Positions 23,655 through 33,176 of a DNA stretch of 64,000 nucleotides are shown one piece after another. Source of the stretch: Nothophaeocryptopus gaeumannii (Eukaryota > Ascomycota > Dothideomycetes > Mycosphaerellales > Mycosphaerellaceae); contig JASISA010000026.1 of the NCBI GenBank assembly GCA_031771865.1, positions 186,001-250,000 on the forward strand, written 5' to 3'. Both the position numbers and the translations under genes were made by a program. The notes beneath the pieces are model-generated. The model had not been told where the DNA came from. It was given only the letters and a program-made list of their open reading frames with translations, and searched no databases. The stretch's first letter is position 1; each line of letters starts with the position of its first letter.

Positions 23655-24495
23655 GTACGGATAGTGCCAGCTGTATATCTCTCAACCCCGCCAACAATGC
23701 GCCTGCGCTTGTAGCCTCCTCCTGCTGTCCTACGCAATGCCGGGTGTCGTCGTACTGCTGCTGGTTGAAATCATGGGCTACGTATAGCTGGAATATGATC
23801 GATATGACGTCCTGTAGGGGTATAGCGAAGTTTGAACATTTGAGAAGCTGTATGGGAGGAAGGATATGTTGCATGCAAGCGAGCGGCAGTGTACATGCAA
23901 CCGTCGGACTCGTCCATATTCTGCTACACTAACTCAGCTTAGGAGGTAGGAGTGGCAGTTCGCCCGTCGCCCGTCGCCAGCCGCCAGCCGCCGTGTGGAG
24001 ACGGTGTGGAGACAAGCTCATCGCGTGGCTCTGCACGGTCAGTCCCTCTTTCCCTGCATGCTGACGCATTGCCGAGTCCCGATGTTACCCTACCTCTAAT
24101 TCACTCAGGTCCCTGACCTCCACCTTCCCGCAGTAACAACGTTGACAGAGTCAATACCAACATCAGTACAGCAAGAGCCACCCTCAATGCTAACCGCTCT
24201 TGCCGCCATTGCTACGACAATGCGCGACTGCTCAGAACCTCTGAGGCTGCGGCCGTCGGGTGTGGTAAGACGTGCACGTCCTCCCTGAAGACATACACCT
24301 CTCCATGCTCAACTGAGTGCAAGCACCACATCATACCGCATACCTTTACAGACTTCAGACTCCTCTCTTTGCATCACTCATCGCTGATACCGTTCGAAAA
24401 TAAGGTCGGTCGTAATGCCTTCCAGCATCCGATTGTTGACTGACAATTGCAGCTTCACAATACAGCCACCATCGCGCGCGAACATTTAACCAGCC
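23655..24495. other. Intergenic region, no gene seen
   Basis: This is the upstream region of the WD40 gene and of the small plus-strand gene at 24496, so both promoters lie here. A short GTCGCC/GCCGCCA-rich patch at about 23960-23995 is the only low-complexity element. Confidence 0.4.
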
Positions 24496-25074
24496 ATGTT
24501 TCGATTTCTCCCCATTAAACTCGGCGTCACGCATCGGGGTGGCCCAGCACACAAGCTGCCTTTCAGACCACACGCGACTATCAAGGAGCCGGACAAGACC
24601 ATCCACAAGCTGCCCGACGAGATCCTCTCAATGATCTACCTATACCTGAACGACAAGGATATGCTGAACTTATACTGTACTTCGATCATCTGCGCTCGGC
24701 CTGCTTATTCGCGGGTGTACAAGCGTGTCAGGCCTCAGACCGACATTTGGAACATTACGAAGGTCGTCGAAGCATGGTCCGCCATATGTGATGGCGAGCG
24801 ATCCCATATTGCAATGGCTGTATTCGAAACTGCGCTTTTTCACATGCGCGATGGCGCTAACAGACTGTTACCGCCTTCTGAGTTTCTAAGACAGGACTTG
24901 TTTGCGAACGCTGGAGTCGGAAGCACGAACTCATGCAGAGGATCTCATTGTCAGGGCGTTTGCGGCGGAAGAATTACGCAGTCGATCAACGATGAAGGAT
25001 ACAAATTAGAGCTCAGAGGGGATTCCAATGACTCAAGATCTCAGAACCCCTCTCAATATGCCGCTCTAGAATAA
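24496..25074 (+). CDS. Small hypothetical protein with F-box-like motif
   Basis: A 192-codon frame. Residues 36-62 read IHKLPDEILSMIYLYLNDKDM, followed by NLYCTSIICARPAY: an F-box-like start with the Leu-Pro and spaced hydrophobic residues, as in small fungal F-box-like families. The second half (VVEAWSAICDGERSHIAMAVFE) is helical but not recognised. The tail after about residue 130 looks atypical and may lie beyond an undetected intron or frameshift. If real, it would act in protein-protein interaction, possibly ubiquitin ligase recruitment; this is inference from the motif alone. Confidence 0.4.
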   Translation: MFRFLPIKLGVTHRGGPAHKLPFRPHATIKEPDKTIHKLPDEILSMIYLYLNDKDMLNLYCTSIICARPAYSRVYKRVRPQTDIWNITKVVEAWSAICDGERSHIAMAVFETALFHMRDGANRLLPPSEFLRQDLFANAGVGSTNSCRGSHCQGVCGGRITQSINDEGYKLELRGDSNDSRSQNPSQYAALE

Positions 25075-25596
25075 AGGCTTGTGGAAAGGACGTAGAAGAG
25101 GTAAGTCCACGTGAGAAGTAAGGCAAGGATTGACTGTCGATATGTTATTTCAATTGACTCCCGCGAGGACTGCGAACCATTCAACCTCCTGGCTATCTTC
25201 CTCAGAACGGACCACCAGCGATTTCATCAACGAGGGCGTGCATGTAGCCTCTGGATAAATCCGGTCAATAAAGGCTGTCTCAAGCGATTTGAACGATCGA
25301 GGCTGTGGTATGAAGATCGGGAGAAGGCTTCCGAATCGTTACTCAGTCGAGAAACAGCGCAGCACTCGTCGGGAAAATGTCTGTGTCACCAATTCAATTC
25401 ATTCCCACGACCAAGAGTCGGCGAGACAGGCATACTTCGCAGACTGTCGGTAAAAAATCACACCTATCCATATTTTTTTCTAGCCACGGTTATCCCCGTC
25501 GCTATCACCTTCCCACTCCCACTCCCACAACCACAAGACCCAGCTTACCCAGGCACCACCAAATCGAATAACCAATCTAGCAGCATCTCAACTTCA

Positions 25597-25848
25597 ATGG
25601 ATCCAGACCCAGCCGCCGCCCAGCACAATAAGACCCAAACGCAGCCATGCTCTTCACCTCCGCCGCTTATGCAAGTTCACGAGGAGCCACCCAGGCCAAC
25701 ACGTACCTCTCCTACGGCGCCCTCAACGAAACACTGTCCCGTGTTCAAGGAGATGCGTGGTTGTTATAATCGTCGTCAGGGGACGCAGGCAAATCCGTAC
25801 CGCAGAGGTTGTAGTGCGACTACGAGGTGTAAGAGTGGTGGTGGGTGA
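25597..25848 (+). pseudogene. RALF-like peptide gene, frameshifted
   Basis: Three consecutive signatures of the plant rapid alkalinization factor (RALF) peptide family lie in the correct order within 130 bp but in three different frames. YLSYGAL is at 25704-25724, the counterpart of the YISY receptor-binding motif. VPCSRR is at 25736-25753. A stretch with NPYRRGCSATTRC closes at 25762-25830. The frame ends at 25848. Each step loses one base (or gains two), and no intron fits in such short gaps. As it stands no single frame encodes the whole peptide. RALF peptides signal through FERONIA-type receptor kinases in plants, and homologues are known from some plant-associated fungi such as Fusarium oxysporum. 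A Pro-rich leader in the last frame starts near 25597. Sequence error would be the main alternative to a pseudogene. Confidence 0.6.
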
Positions 25849-25861
25849 ATGGTGGTTTCTG

Positions 25862-25881
25862 GAGTGAGTGAGTGAGTGAGT
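25862..25881. repeat. (GAGT)n tetranucleotide repeat
   Basis: About five GAGT units directly after the RALF-like relic. The rest of 25849-26173 holds nothing recognisable. Confidence 0.85.
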
Positions 25882-26173
25882 GCCAGATGTCTTTTCTTTT
25901 GAAAGATAGACACTCTGCAGCCGACTTTTGAGAGTTGTTGGTGGTGGGAAGCCACCTGACTTGGCTTTTTATTTCGCTGTCACGATCGGAGGCGAGGAGG
26001 ACGGTTTGACGGATTTGATTTTGTGAGGAGACGGCTTTGTTGTATGCGTGGCCAGAGGAGCAAGTTGGTGGTGAGGCATTGTCATCAACTTGGAAGTTTC
26101 TTGCTTTACAATTACGACATATTTGATTGAACATCGGCGAAGTCAAAATTGCTTGTTGACCTGCTTGACCGGT

Positions 26174-27111
26174 CTATGATGACCTCCCCATCAGTTCTAC
26201 CGGTTCTTGTTGCGCGTCGGGAAGCTCATGATGCACCTGGCCCTGAGCCTGAGAGATTGGCAATTCTTTCGCCCTTCCCACTCCCACCGGCTTCTTCGTT
26301 GCTGTTTGATACCCTGGGAACGGACCGGCGTCGTAGTGCTGCTGTTCTTCCGCACCACTCGTCTCTGGCTGCATGTTCCTGCTATTACCTCCTGCCAAGA
26401 AGTCCTCCGCAGGCGTTTGTTGGTAAACGACTTTATTCCGTCTTCGTTGCAAACAAAGCGCTAGTGCTGTCCCGAGAAGAAGGACTACTGCGCCGACACC
26501 TACTCCGACGCCGATTCCTATTTGCGCGCTGCTTGAGAGGCCATTAGACGATGATGAAGCGGTGGCCGCGGACGATGAGGTTGTCGATGTTGCACTGTTG
26601 GATGCGGTAGCAGTCGCAGATGGAGTGCTGGTAGCGCTTGTCGTTTGTGATGATGCAGCAGCAGCGGCGGAGGAGGAGGTGATGTTAAAGTAATGCGAGG
26701 AGAAGTTGTCGGTACTTCCGCTTTCGTCGAATACTTCGAAGAAGAAGACTACCAACTATGATCAGCCTCCCCCTCTCCCCTAGCACAACACTTTTCCCAA
26801 CGCTCAGACTTACCATTCCCTCCTGACAAACTATACAGTCCCGTCAGATCCACGTTCCAAGTAAGGCTCGCCGTCGCCGGTTGACTGTTGATGAGGTACT
26901 GGAAGGAGCTATTATCGTTCTGCCAAAGTACTAGCGAAAGCTGAGTATAGTTCGTCGTCCATTGGAGGTTGATTGTCGATCCTGTCGCGTATACATTGTT
27001 CTCGGCATACTCGTGGTCAGGGCCGGGAAGGGGTGGGTTGATGAATGTGTTCGTTGATGCAGCGCCAAATATGAGGAGGGAGAGTGCGAGCAACGAATGG
27101 AAGATGGTCAT
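26174..27111 (-). CDS. Ser-rich single-pass cell-surface protein
   Basis: Two exons (26814-27111 and 26174-26748) encode 290 residues. The acceptor is TTGGTAG at 26749, because the earlier AG would break the frame. The ATG at 27111 opens a signal peptide (HSLLALSLLIFGAAS). The ectodomain contains INLQWTTNYTQLSLVLWQND and then FFFEVFDESGSTDNF. A Ser/Thr/Ala-rich, presumably O-mannosylated stalk follows (about residues 125-175), then a transmembrane helix (IGIGVGVGVGAVVLLLGTA) and a basic stop (QRRRNK) with a cytoplasmic tail. This plan is typical of fungal wall-sensor-like or surface proteins; a signalling role is inference. The damaged gene at 1454-2372 is a paralogue. Confidence 0.75.
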
Positions 27112-27639
27112 GATGGACTGTGAATGGGCGGAATGGGTTGAAGGAGAAGCAAGTGAAGGATAGGGGACGAAAGGACAAAGAGCATGAGCGGCTCGCATTT
27201 TGTTGGTCTTGAGTAGGGCTGAAGTCGCGTGGAAATCATGCTGCGATACTCGCAGTTGAACGGCTGTTCAGTATTGATAGCAGTAGCTTGTGGCTTCGTG
27301 AAACCTGGCTCGCCCCATTGGCTGTCACAAGCTGTGTGGTCGATAGCCTTCAGTCGATGTCTGTCGTGGAAACCCTCTGAGAGACGATATGTATTCGCCA
27401 GCACCATCAATCAAACCTGGTTTGAACAAGCCGCGATCAAATTCTCGAGCTCGATGTTGATGCAGTTGTGGGACGAGCAGAAGGATCGTCAGAGTTTCAG
27501 GCTTAACCCGCCATGCCTAATTTTAGCACGTGCAAGAGACTAGGCCCACGCTCAAATGGGTCAAGCTTCCTCTTGCTAGACGCCTGAACACCTGCGATGC
27601 TCGCACTTCAACCTTTATTTACAAACACCTCCGCATACC
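27112..27639. promoter_or_regulatory. Divergent intergenic region
   Basis: Separates the surface-protein gene (minus) from the LPQEL-family gene (plus). No coding sequence or clear operator was found. Confidence 0.4.
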
Positions 27640-28137
27640 ATGTCAGAAACCGGTCTGGTGAGCCGTATCCAGGCCCTCCCGCAGGAACTCCAAGACCATG
27701 TCCTCGACTTCACACTCGCTGTTGCTCCCAGCGTCGTGAACATCAGCCCAGAATACAAACCCCCGACTGGCCTTCAGATCAACCACTCCATACGAGCCGC
27801 GTTCGCAAAGACCTTCTATGGCGGTGACGTGGTTTTTCGGATGACCTGGGAAACAAAGGAGGTTGCTCACAGATGGCTTCACACTTTGAGGCCAGAGCAT
27901 CAAGCCATGATTCGTGAGGTCCATCTGCCACTGCCCGAATTCTTTAACAACGATTCTCGCGATTCCTGGAAAATACGACTTCTCGAGATCCGCGGAAGAA
28001 TAGGGGTACTGCAGGCGCGTGGTTACCTTGCTCCGGTGGAGGGCGCGATCAAGATGGAAACTCTGAGGGAGCAACCTGATGGAAGCATACAAGTTGAGCT
28101 GCGGAGCATCGCGCAATTCCTGGGACGAAAACCTTGA
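27640..28137 (+). CDS. LPQEL-family small protein, divergent member
   Basis: A 165-codon single-exon frame starts at the ATG at 27640. It begins SRIQALPQELQDHVLDFTL, continues with YKPPTGLQINHSIRAAFAKTF and then HRWLHTLRPEHQAMIREVHL. This is the same layout as the gene at 53748-54340: an F-box-like LPQEL(Y)D start, a YKxPxxLxV-xxSRxxF segment, then W-x-x-x-L-x-x-x-H-x-x-x-I. The function of this family is unknown to me; the N-terminal motif resembles a reduced F-box. It is intact but more divergent than the three copies near 52-54 kb. It lies convergent to the regulator of the catabolic cluster, whose last codons are only about 30 bp away. Confidence 0.65.
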   Translation: MSETGLVSRIQALPQELQDHVLDFTLAVAPSVVNISPEYKPPTGLQINHSIRAAFAKTFYGGDVVFRMTWETKEVAHRWLHTLRPEHQAMIREVHLPLPEFFNNDSRDSWKIRLLEIRGRIGVLQARGYLAPVEGAIKMETLREQPDGSIQVELRSIAQFLGRKP

Positions 28138-28165
28138 TCAGGTGGTGAAGCAAGTGGTGTGGCCG

Positions 28166-30084
28166 TCAAACGTACTTGATCGAATGGCGAAGCGATTCCA
28201 GCTCGGCCAGGCGTTTCTTCCTCATGACTTCGTATTCCGTCGAACCCCTTGCCCGGATGAGGATATCAGTATACCGTTCCAGATCGCTCTTGGCCAGTAA
28301 TCGACGAGCATCTCGGTTGAGGCCATGGCTGGCAAGGATGGTCCCGATCATCATCTACGAACGTCAGCAAACGCCGGATTTATGAGAGCAAGCAGCTCGA
28401 GCTTACCGCATGCTCAAAAGCCCTCGTATGATGCGCACACCAAGCATCCGCCTGACTCGGAACAAGCCTATAAAGCGCAAAGAAAGCCGCAAGCCCCTCA
28501 TGAGTCGCCTCCAGAGCACCATAGATATCGCTGTCGACTCCAGCTACCTCGTTATTGTCCATGTAGAGGAACATCAAGATCCAGAAGTAGTTACTCGACA
28601 CCGCGATCGTTTGCCGAAGCAGTCTGCAGTCCCAGCCTTCGAACCTCGCAGGATCGTATGAGTTGAATGGCTCCGCGAACCTTATGTAGATCTCTCGAAA
28701 CTCTGCGATGAGCTGCGCTTTATGACCTGCGTCTCTGCATAGTGCTTTGCGAAGGGCTCGGGGAATGCAAAGATGGGTTTGTGCGAAACCCGCATAGTCC
28801 CACATTGCTTTCAGAAAGTTGACGTCGTTTTGCTGCATGTCTCGTTGGGCTTCGCATTGTCCGAGGTCGGAGAAGTCGAGACAGGATGGGTCGACTTCGT
28901 AGATGGAGGTAGCGGGCGGGAGTTCCAAGTAGAGCGAGAGGCTGGTATCTTGGAAGAGCGTTGCTTGCCATAGACGGACTCGCATTGCGAAGGAATCGCT
29001 CGATGGGGTGTCATCTGGTCTGCGGTTTAGACCCAAACCGTATGCCTGTCTTTGTGTCATGCCACTAAAGGTCCAGGCATCGGAGATGTGATTGTTGCTG
29101 ATCAGAAAGTAGCAGATCAAAATCATGGTTTGCATCGTCGCCTCTGAGCACCGATTCAAGTAGGAGAATAAACAAAGAGCCTGGTGGCTAGCCGATACAT
29201 AGAACTCCGCGGTCGTGACTCGCTCGTTTGGCGAGAGGTTCTCCATGTACTGGGCCCCGATGCCATACATGATAAATTGCAAGGCGAGGAATCCAGCATC
29301 GCTCTTGCAGCGAATTGGTGGTGGCAAGCTCCAAAAAGTCTCATATTCCGCAAGAAATTCGCTGCGATTGACGATGGGATACAGCGGATCCACGGATGCA
29401 AAGTACTTCTCGATCAGCATATCCGCCTGCTCCTTTTGGGGCAGCACTGAAACAACTTCAGAGAGTCCGCCGACGCATGTCCAATAGTTACCGAATGGAT
29501 GCTGCTTGTTCTCGAACATAGGGAACAGCGTGAAGCGATCGCGGTTCTGTGGACTCCGCGGACTATGGCCTTGTAGAGATTGGCTTCCGGTGCGATGGAG
29601 GGCCGGTGGAGTGGACAATGCGGATTGAGTGGACCTTGAAGGTGCCGGGTTCATCAAGCTCAGAGCGATGTGCGCGGCTGAGGTCAGGGGAGTCGCTTTG
29701 GCAGCCTCCGCAGCTTTCGACTTCTTCCTGGGCTTCGACCCTCCAGTGGCTGCCACAATGTCTGCTACTTTCGAATATTGACAGCTCGTTTGACGACGTA
29801 GACTATCCACAGTCAGAGTCCAAATTCTTCACGAAGTTACTAAAAGCGCACCATGATAGGCATGTTGGTCTCGCGCGATCACATTTGGTCTTTCTGTCGA
29901 CGCACTCCATGCAATTGAGGGTGGGCTTGTTTCTCTTGCCCTTGCGACTGCGACGTTGCGCTTCAGTTGCGACGGATCTGGCTCGTTCTTGGGTTTGGGA
30001 GTTAATTTTCTTCTTGCCATCCGCTGATTGCTCCTTGACGGTTTGGGTCGCAAACGCGGTCGAATCTGGAATTCCTGAGTCCAT
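28166..30084 (-). CDS. Zn(II)2Cys6 transcription factor, likely cluster regulator
   Basis: Three exons (29852-30084, 28407-29802, 28166-28354) encode 605 residues. The first intron splits the zinc cluster: LNCMECVDRKTKCDRARPTC is completed after splicing by a Cys-containing segment ending TSCQYS. The six cysteines are at about residues 58, 61, 68, 75, 78 and 85. A basic region (RRSRKGKRNKP) precedes it. The middle homology domain includes VSVLPQKEQADMLIEKYF and LIEKYFASVDPLYPIVNRSE. The last exon adds ILASHGLNRDARRLL and KKRLAELESLRHSI. Start chosen at the Met nearest the finger. All introns are about 49-52 nt and GT-AG. It sits at one end of a run of CoA-metabolism genes, so it is the natural candidate for their pathway-specific activator; that link is inference. 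Confidence 0.88.
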
Positions 30085-30518
30085 GGCAGGCAATACCCGG
30101 TAAGACCAATGGACGAAGTCTTCTGCTGCATCAGCGAGCCTCGAGCCCTGGCTTCTTGGGCCTAATGATTGTCCCGCTTGCGGACAGACCACGAACAATG
30201 GCAAACTCCCTGCTGAGATGGACGTGCGGAGAAGAGGCGTGGTTCTGCTGGTGGGTCGGTGTCGATCAGCAGCACAATAAGGTTCAAGCCCATTTAGGCT
30301 ACGATGAAGACAGCATGGCTTGAAGGTCAAAGCTCGAGCCAGTGAAAAGTGCTTGAGAGTGTCAGGTGGCCAGACTCACCTCTGCACATTCGAATGTTGA
30401 TGAGTTTTCTTCTTCCGCACAAATGCCTTGAACATTGTCTCCGTGAAGTCAGCAGCTCTCCTGCTGAATGCTTCCACTCAAATTCGGAGCAAGATTGTCA
30501 TACCACAGCAGTGCCGAG

Positions 30519-31474
30519 CTATAGCTTTTCAAACGTCGTTTTCGTCTTCTTGATCCCACTCATCATCGCTCTCGTAACATCCTCACTCTGGACCATGGCG
30601 GCATTCCAAGCTGCCGTGTACATCAAGCCGTCTTGGACAGGCCTGTCTCGGCTGAAGTCCATCAAGGCCTTCGAGCTCTGGACGGCAACAGGGCTCTTTG
30701 TGGCGATGAATCTGGCAAGCTCGAGAGCATTCTCCAGCAACTTCTCCTTCGTCTCGTGTACTTGAGAGACGAGGCCAACTTTTTCAGCCTCGGCGGCGCC
30801 GAACGTTCGCGCGGTGTAGACGACTTCCTTCGCCCACGAGTATGGCACTCCAATCTTTGGTAGGCGAGTGAGCGTCCCGACATCAGCGGCAAGGCCCACG
30901 TCGACTTCCTTGACCGCGAAGCGCACGTCTGAGGAGCAATGCCTTATATCTGCGGCCACGGCGACATCGATGGCAGCACCATACGCGACGCCATGAATCA
31001 AGGCTATCACTGGTTTCTCGCAGCTCTCTATTGAGTTCATGCCGCTTTGGTAATCGTAAACATGCCGACGGACCTTCCACGTCCGTCGGGCGATATCGTC
31101 TGTCTTCTTGGGCTGAGAAACAGGACCGCCAGTCGATGCGGCCGTCACCTTGATATGTCAGCGACTCATCTAGAATGGTTGCAAGGGAGTCGTACGTCCA
31201 AGCCTGCCGAGAAGTGTGATCCAACTCCGGATAGTAGTATGACCCGTACGTTCTCATCTTCTGATAGCTTATCGAACACTTTTGGCAGGCTGTGAAAGAC
31301 ACTGGAGATGCTTAGTTTATAGAAAACTTGGCTAAGTACAGTGATTTATTGATTCACCTACTCGGGGTTCATCGAGTTGTACTTCTTTGGTCGATTGAAC
31401 TGAACATGTGCGACATATTGCTCCGGAAACGTGACCAGCATATCCGGGAACTGGTAGTCGCTTTCTTGAGCCAT
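30519..31474 (-). CDS. Delta3,5-delta2,4-dienoyl-CoA isomerase-like crotonase
   Basis: Three exons (31362-31474, 31196-31301, 30519-31148) encode 282 residues of the enoyl-CoA hydratase/isomerase fold. VGSHFSAGLD forms the first oxyanion-hole segment, with an intron directly after it. KPVIALIHGVAYGAAIDVAVA is the second, and RFAVKEVDVGLAADVGTLTRLPK is the ECH1-type active site, in which the acidic residues of EVDVGLAAD mark the dienoyl-CoA isomerase branch. Those enzymes shift double bonds during beta-oxidation of unsaturated acyl chains in mitochondria or peroxisomes. The C-terminus FEKL is at best a weak peroxisomal signal. It is first in a head-to-tail set with the carrier gene. Two typical residues differ (GAAID where GGGVD is usual), so the exact reaction is uncertain. 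Confidence 0.85.
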
Positions 31475-31758
31475 TGTGGTGGTGGATCTCCGTCAGCAAG
31501 AAGTGAGGAAGAGGAGAATGAAATGATGTTTTGGATGTTCATGTCAGAAGCGATGCAGTCGTCTTGGAAGCAAGGGCAAGGGCACCCTGCAACAAGGAGG
31601 AAGGTTTGACCGCGGCTAGGATCTTGTCTCGGCTATAGTGGCATCAATTATCGACTGGCTATTTGATTCAGGAGTCGTCAAAGTTTGGGCCGCCACACAG
31701 GTGGGAATTTGTTTCTGGAGACTTCTTGACTCTTAACTCTTGACAACAACATCTACTT

Positions 31759-32721
31759 CTACAGCAGTCCTCTTGTCCTCGCCATACTAGTCACGTTATC
31801 CGCAATCGTCAACGTGATCATCGTATGCGGAGCGATGCGGATAAAGTACGTCCAGAAGCCTCTGTAGAATCTCAGTGGACCTTCAGTCTTGGCCACTTTC
31901 ACCGCACAATCCAGGAGACCGGTATACGTCGACCCTCCCCTCTGCAGTCTCGTTTTGATGAAGTCGAATGGGAGGCTGAAGAAGGTCGCGAAGAAGCCAG
32001 CAACGCCCGAGGCTGCCAGTGTCCTGTTGCGTTCTGATAGCGAGGTATGTCTCTTGAGTTGGCTCTTGCTCTCCGAGAAGAAAGCCAGCTGGCCGAAGTT
32101 GGTGGCCATCGCCCGGACTATGGTTGGATAGGACCCTTGCCATAGGGCGAAGATGCCTTCGTTCTTGCCGATCCGGATCAGAGCATCTACGACTGACTTG
32201 TAATTGGCCCGCTCCGCCGGAGGCTTCATGGAATCGGACTGGAGTCTGATGAGGGCAACTTCAGCTGGATTTGCAAGAGCAGCTGCCAGTCCGCCACCGC
32301 CCAGTCCAGCTAATGCCCGCTCTCGGAATGTGACCTGTCGGCCTTGGGCTTCGGCTCTGGCAGTAAAGAAAGCCAGAAACCTGTCGAAAAAGCCCAGGCG
32401 AAGAGTTGCGTAAGAAGCCTGCCGAAGCCATGCTGCTGAGATGCCGGAATAGATGCCTGCGATGCCCTCTTCCGCTACGATCTTCCTGCCGACTGCAAGT
32501 GGCGATTGAGCTTTGCCAGTGCTCCCTTCTCCCAGAAGTTGCAGTCGGACTTTGACCATATCAATGGGCTGCAGAATTGTTGTTGCGACAATTCCGGAAC
32601 TGCCTCCAATCACGAAGGGCAAGAGTTGCTTGCCGATTGTTGAGAGAGCTGATCTGGCGACATCTTCGGACTCCTTAAGAGACGATTGTGTGCCTTGCGG
32701 CGGAGGGTTTGCTTTCGACAT
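31759..32721 (-). CDS. Mitochondrial carrier, oxoglutarate/malate type
   Basis: A 320-residue frame, the standard length. The start is placed at MSKANPPPQG (32721), since upstream sequence contains a GTGAGT donor and looks like a 5' leader with an intron. Three tandem carrier repeats show the Px[DE]xx[KR] signatures: QPIDMVKVRLQ, NPAEVALIRLQ and LPFDFIKTRLQ. SDSMKPPAERANYKSVVDAL and RIAPHTMITL are close to the 2-oxoglutarate/malate carrier (SLC25A11) class. That class exchanges dicarboxylates across the inner mitochondrial membrane. Within this cluster it could import a dicarboxylic substrate or export an intermediate; this is inference. It is divergent from the acyl-CoA dehydrogenase gene. 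Confidence 0.9.
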   Translation of the reverse strand: MSKANPPPQGTQSSLKESEDVARSALSTIGKQLLPFVIGGSSGIVATTILQPIDMVKVRLQLLGEGSTGKAQSPLAVGRKIVAEEGIAGIYSGISAAWLRQASYATLRLGFFDRFLAFFTARAEAQGRQVTFRERALAGLGGGGLAAALANPAEVALIRLQSDSMKPPAERANYKSVVDALIRIGKNEGIFALWQGSYPTIVRAMATNFGQLAFFSESKSQLKRHTSLSERNRTLAASGVAGFFATFFSLPFDFIKTRLQRGGSTYTGLLDCAVKVAKTEGPLRFYRGFWTYFIRIAPHTMITLTIADNVTSMARTRGLL

Positions 32722-33176
32722 TGAGAGATATTCATTATGTCGACCTGACCGATACTCACCGATTCTGAGGTCGCAGAATTGAGTTTGATATGTCCTCGGC
32801 TGGTTCCTGTTAGGTGCGACAGCCGGAGTCGGCTGCGAGGGGGGAGCATAAAGAGGGGTCTCCTGCAGATGGCACATGGCCGACTATTGCCGAACAACCT
32901 CACTTGAACAGCCGGAGCGGGGGCTGGTAATGCCATGAGATCCTAAGTATGAATTGCTTCAATATCGATTGGGTGGTTTGCTAGACTGCCGACTTGCCTG
33001 TACTGCTGATGTGAGGCAGTCGTCAGCACCTAATCCATGCATCGTCCTGAGGCGAGGGTGCAGTGAAGGGCTAACGAGGCCAGTTGTAGCACGAATCGTG
33101 GATTGGATCAGACGACTTCGACGAGGATTTGGACGAGACTTAGAGAGAAGAACCGTCATCAGAAACTCACATCATC
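32722..33176. promoter_or_regulatory. Bidirectional promoter, carrier / acyl-CoA dehydrogenase
   Basis: About 455 bp lie between two divergent cluster genes. Several CGG/CCG triplets occur (around 32820-32930), as expected for targets of a Zn2Cys6 regulator, but no single spacing recurs clearly enough to call a site. Confidence 0.35.

Noticed and set aside
28380..28666. Plus-strand frames inside the cluster regulator
   Set aside because: They overlap a well-supported exon of the Zn2Cys6 gene on the opposite strand.
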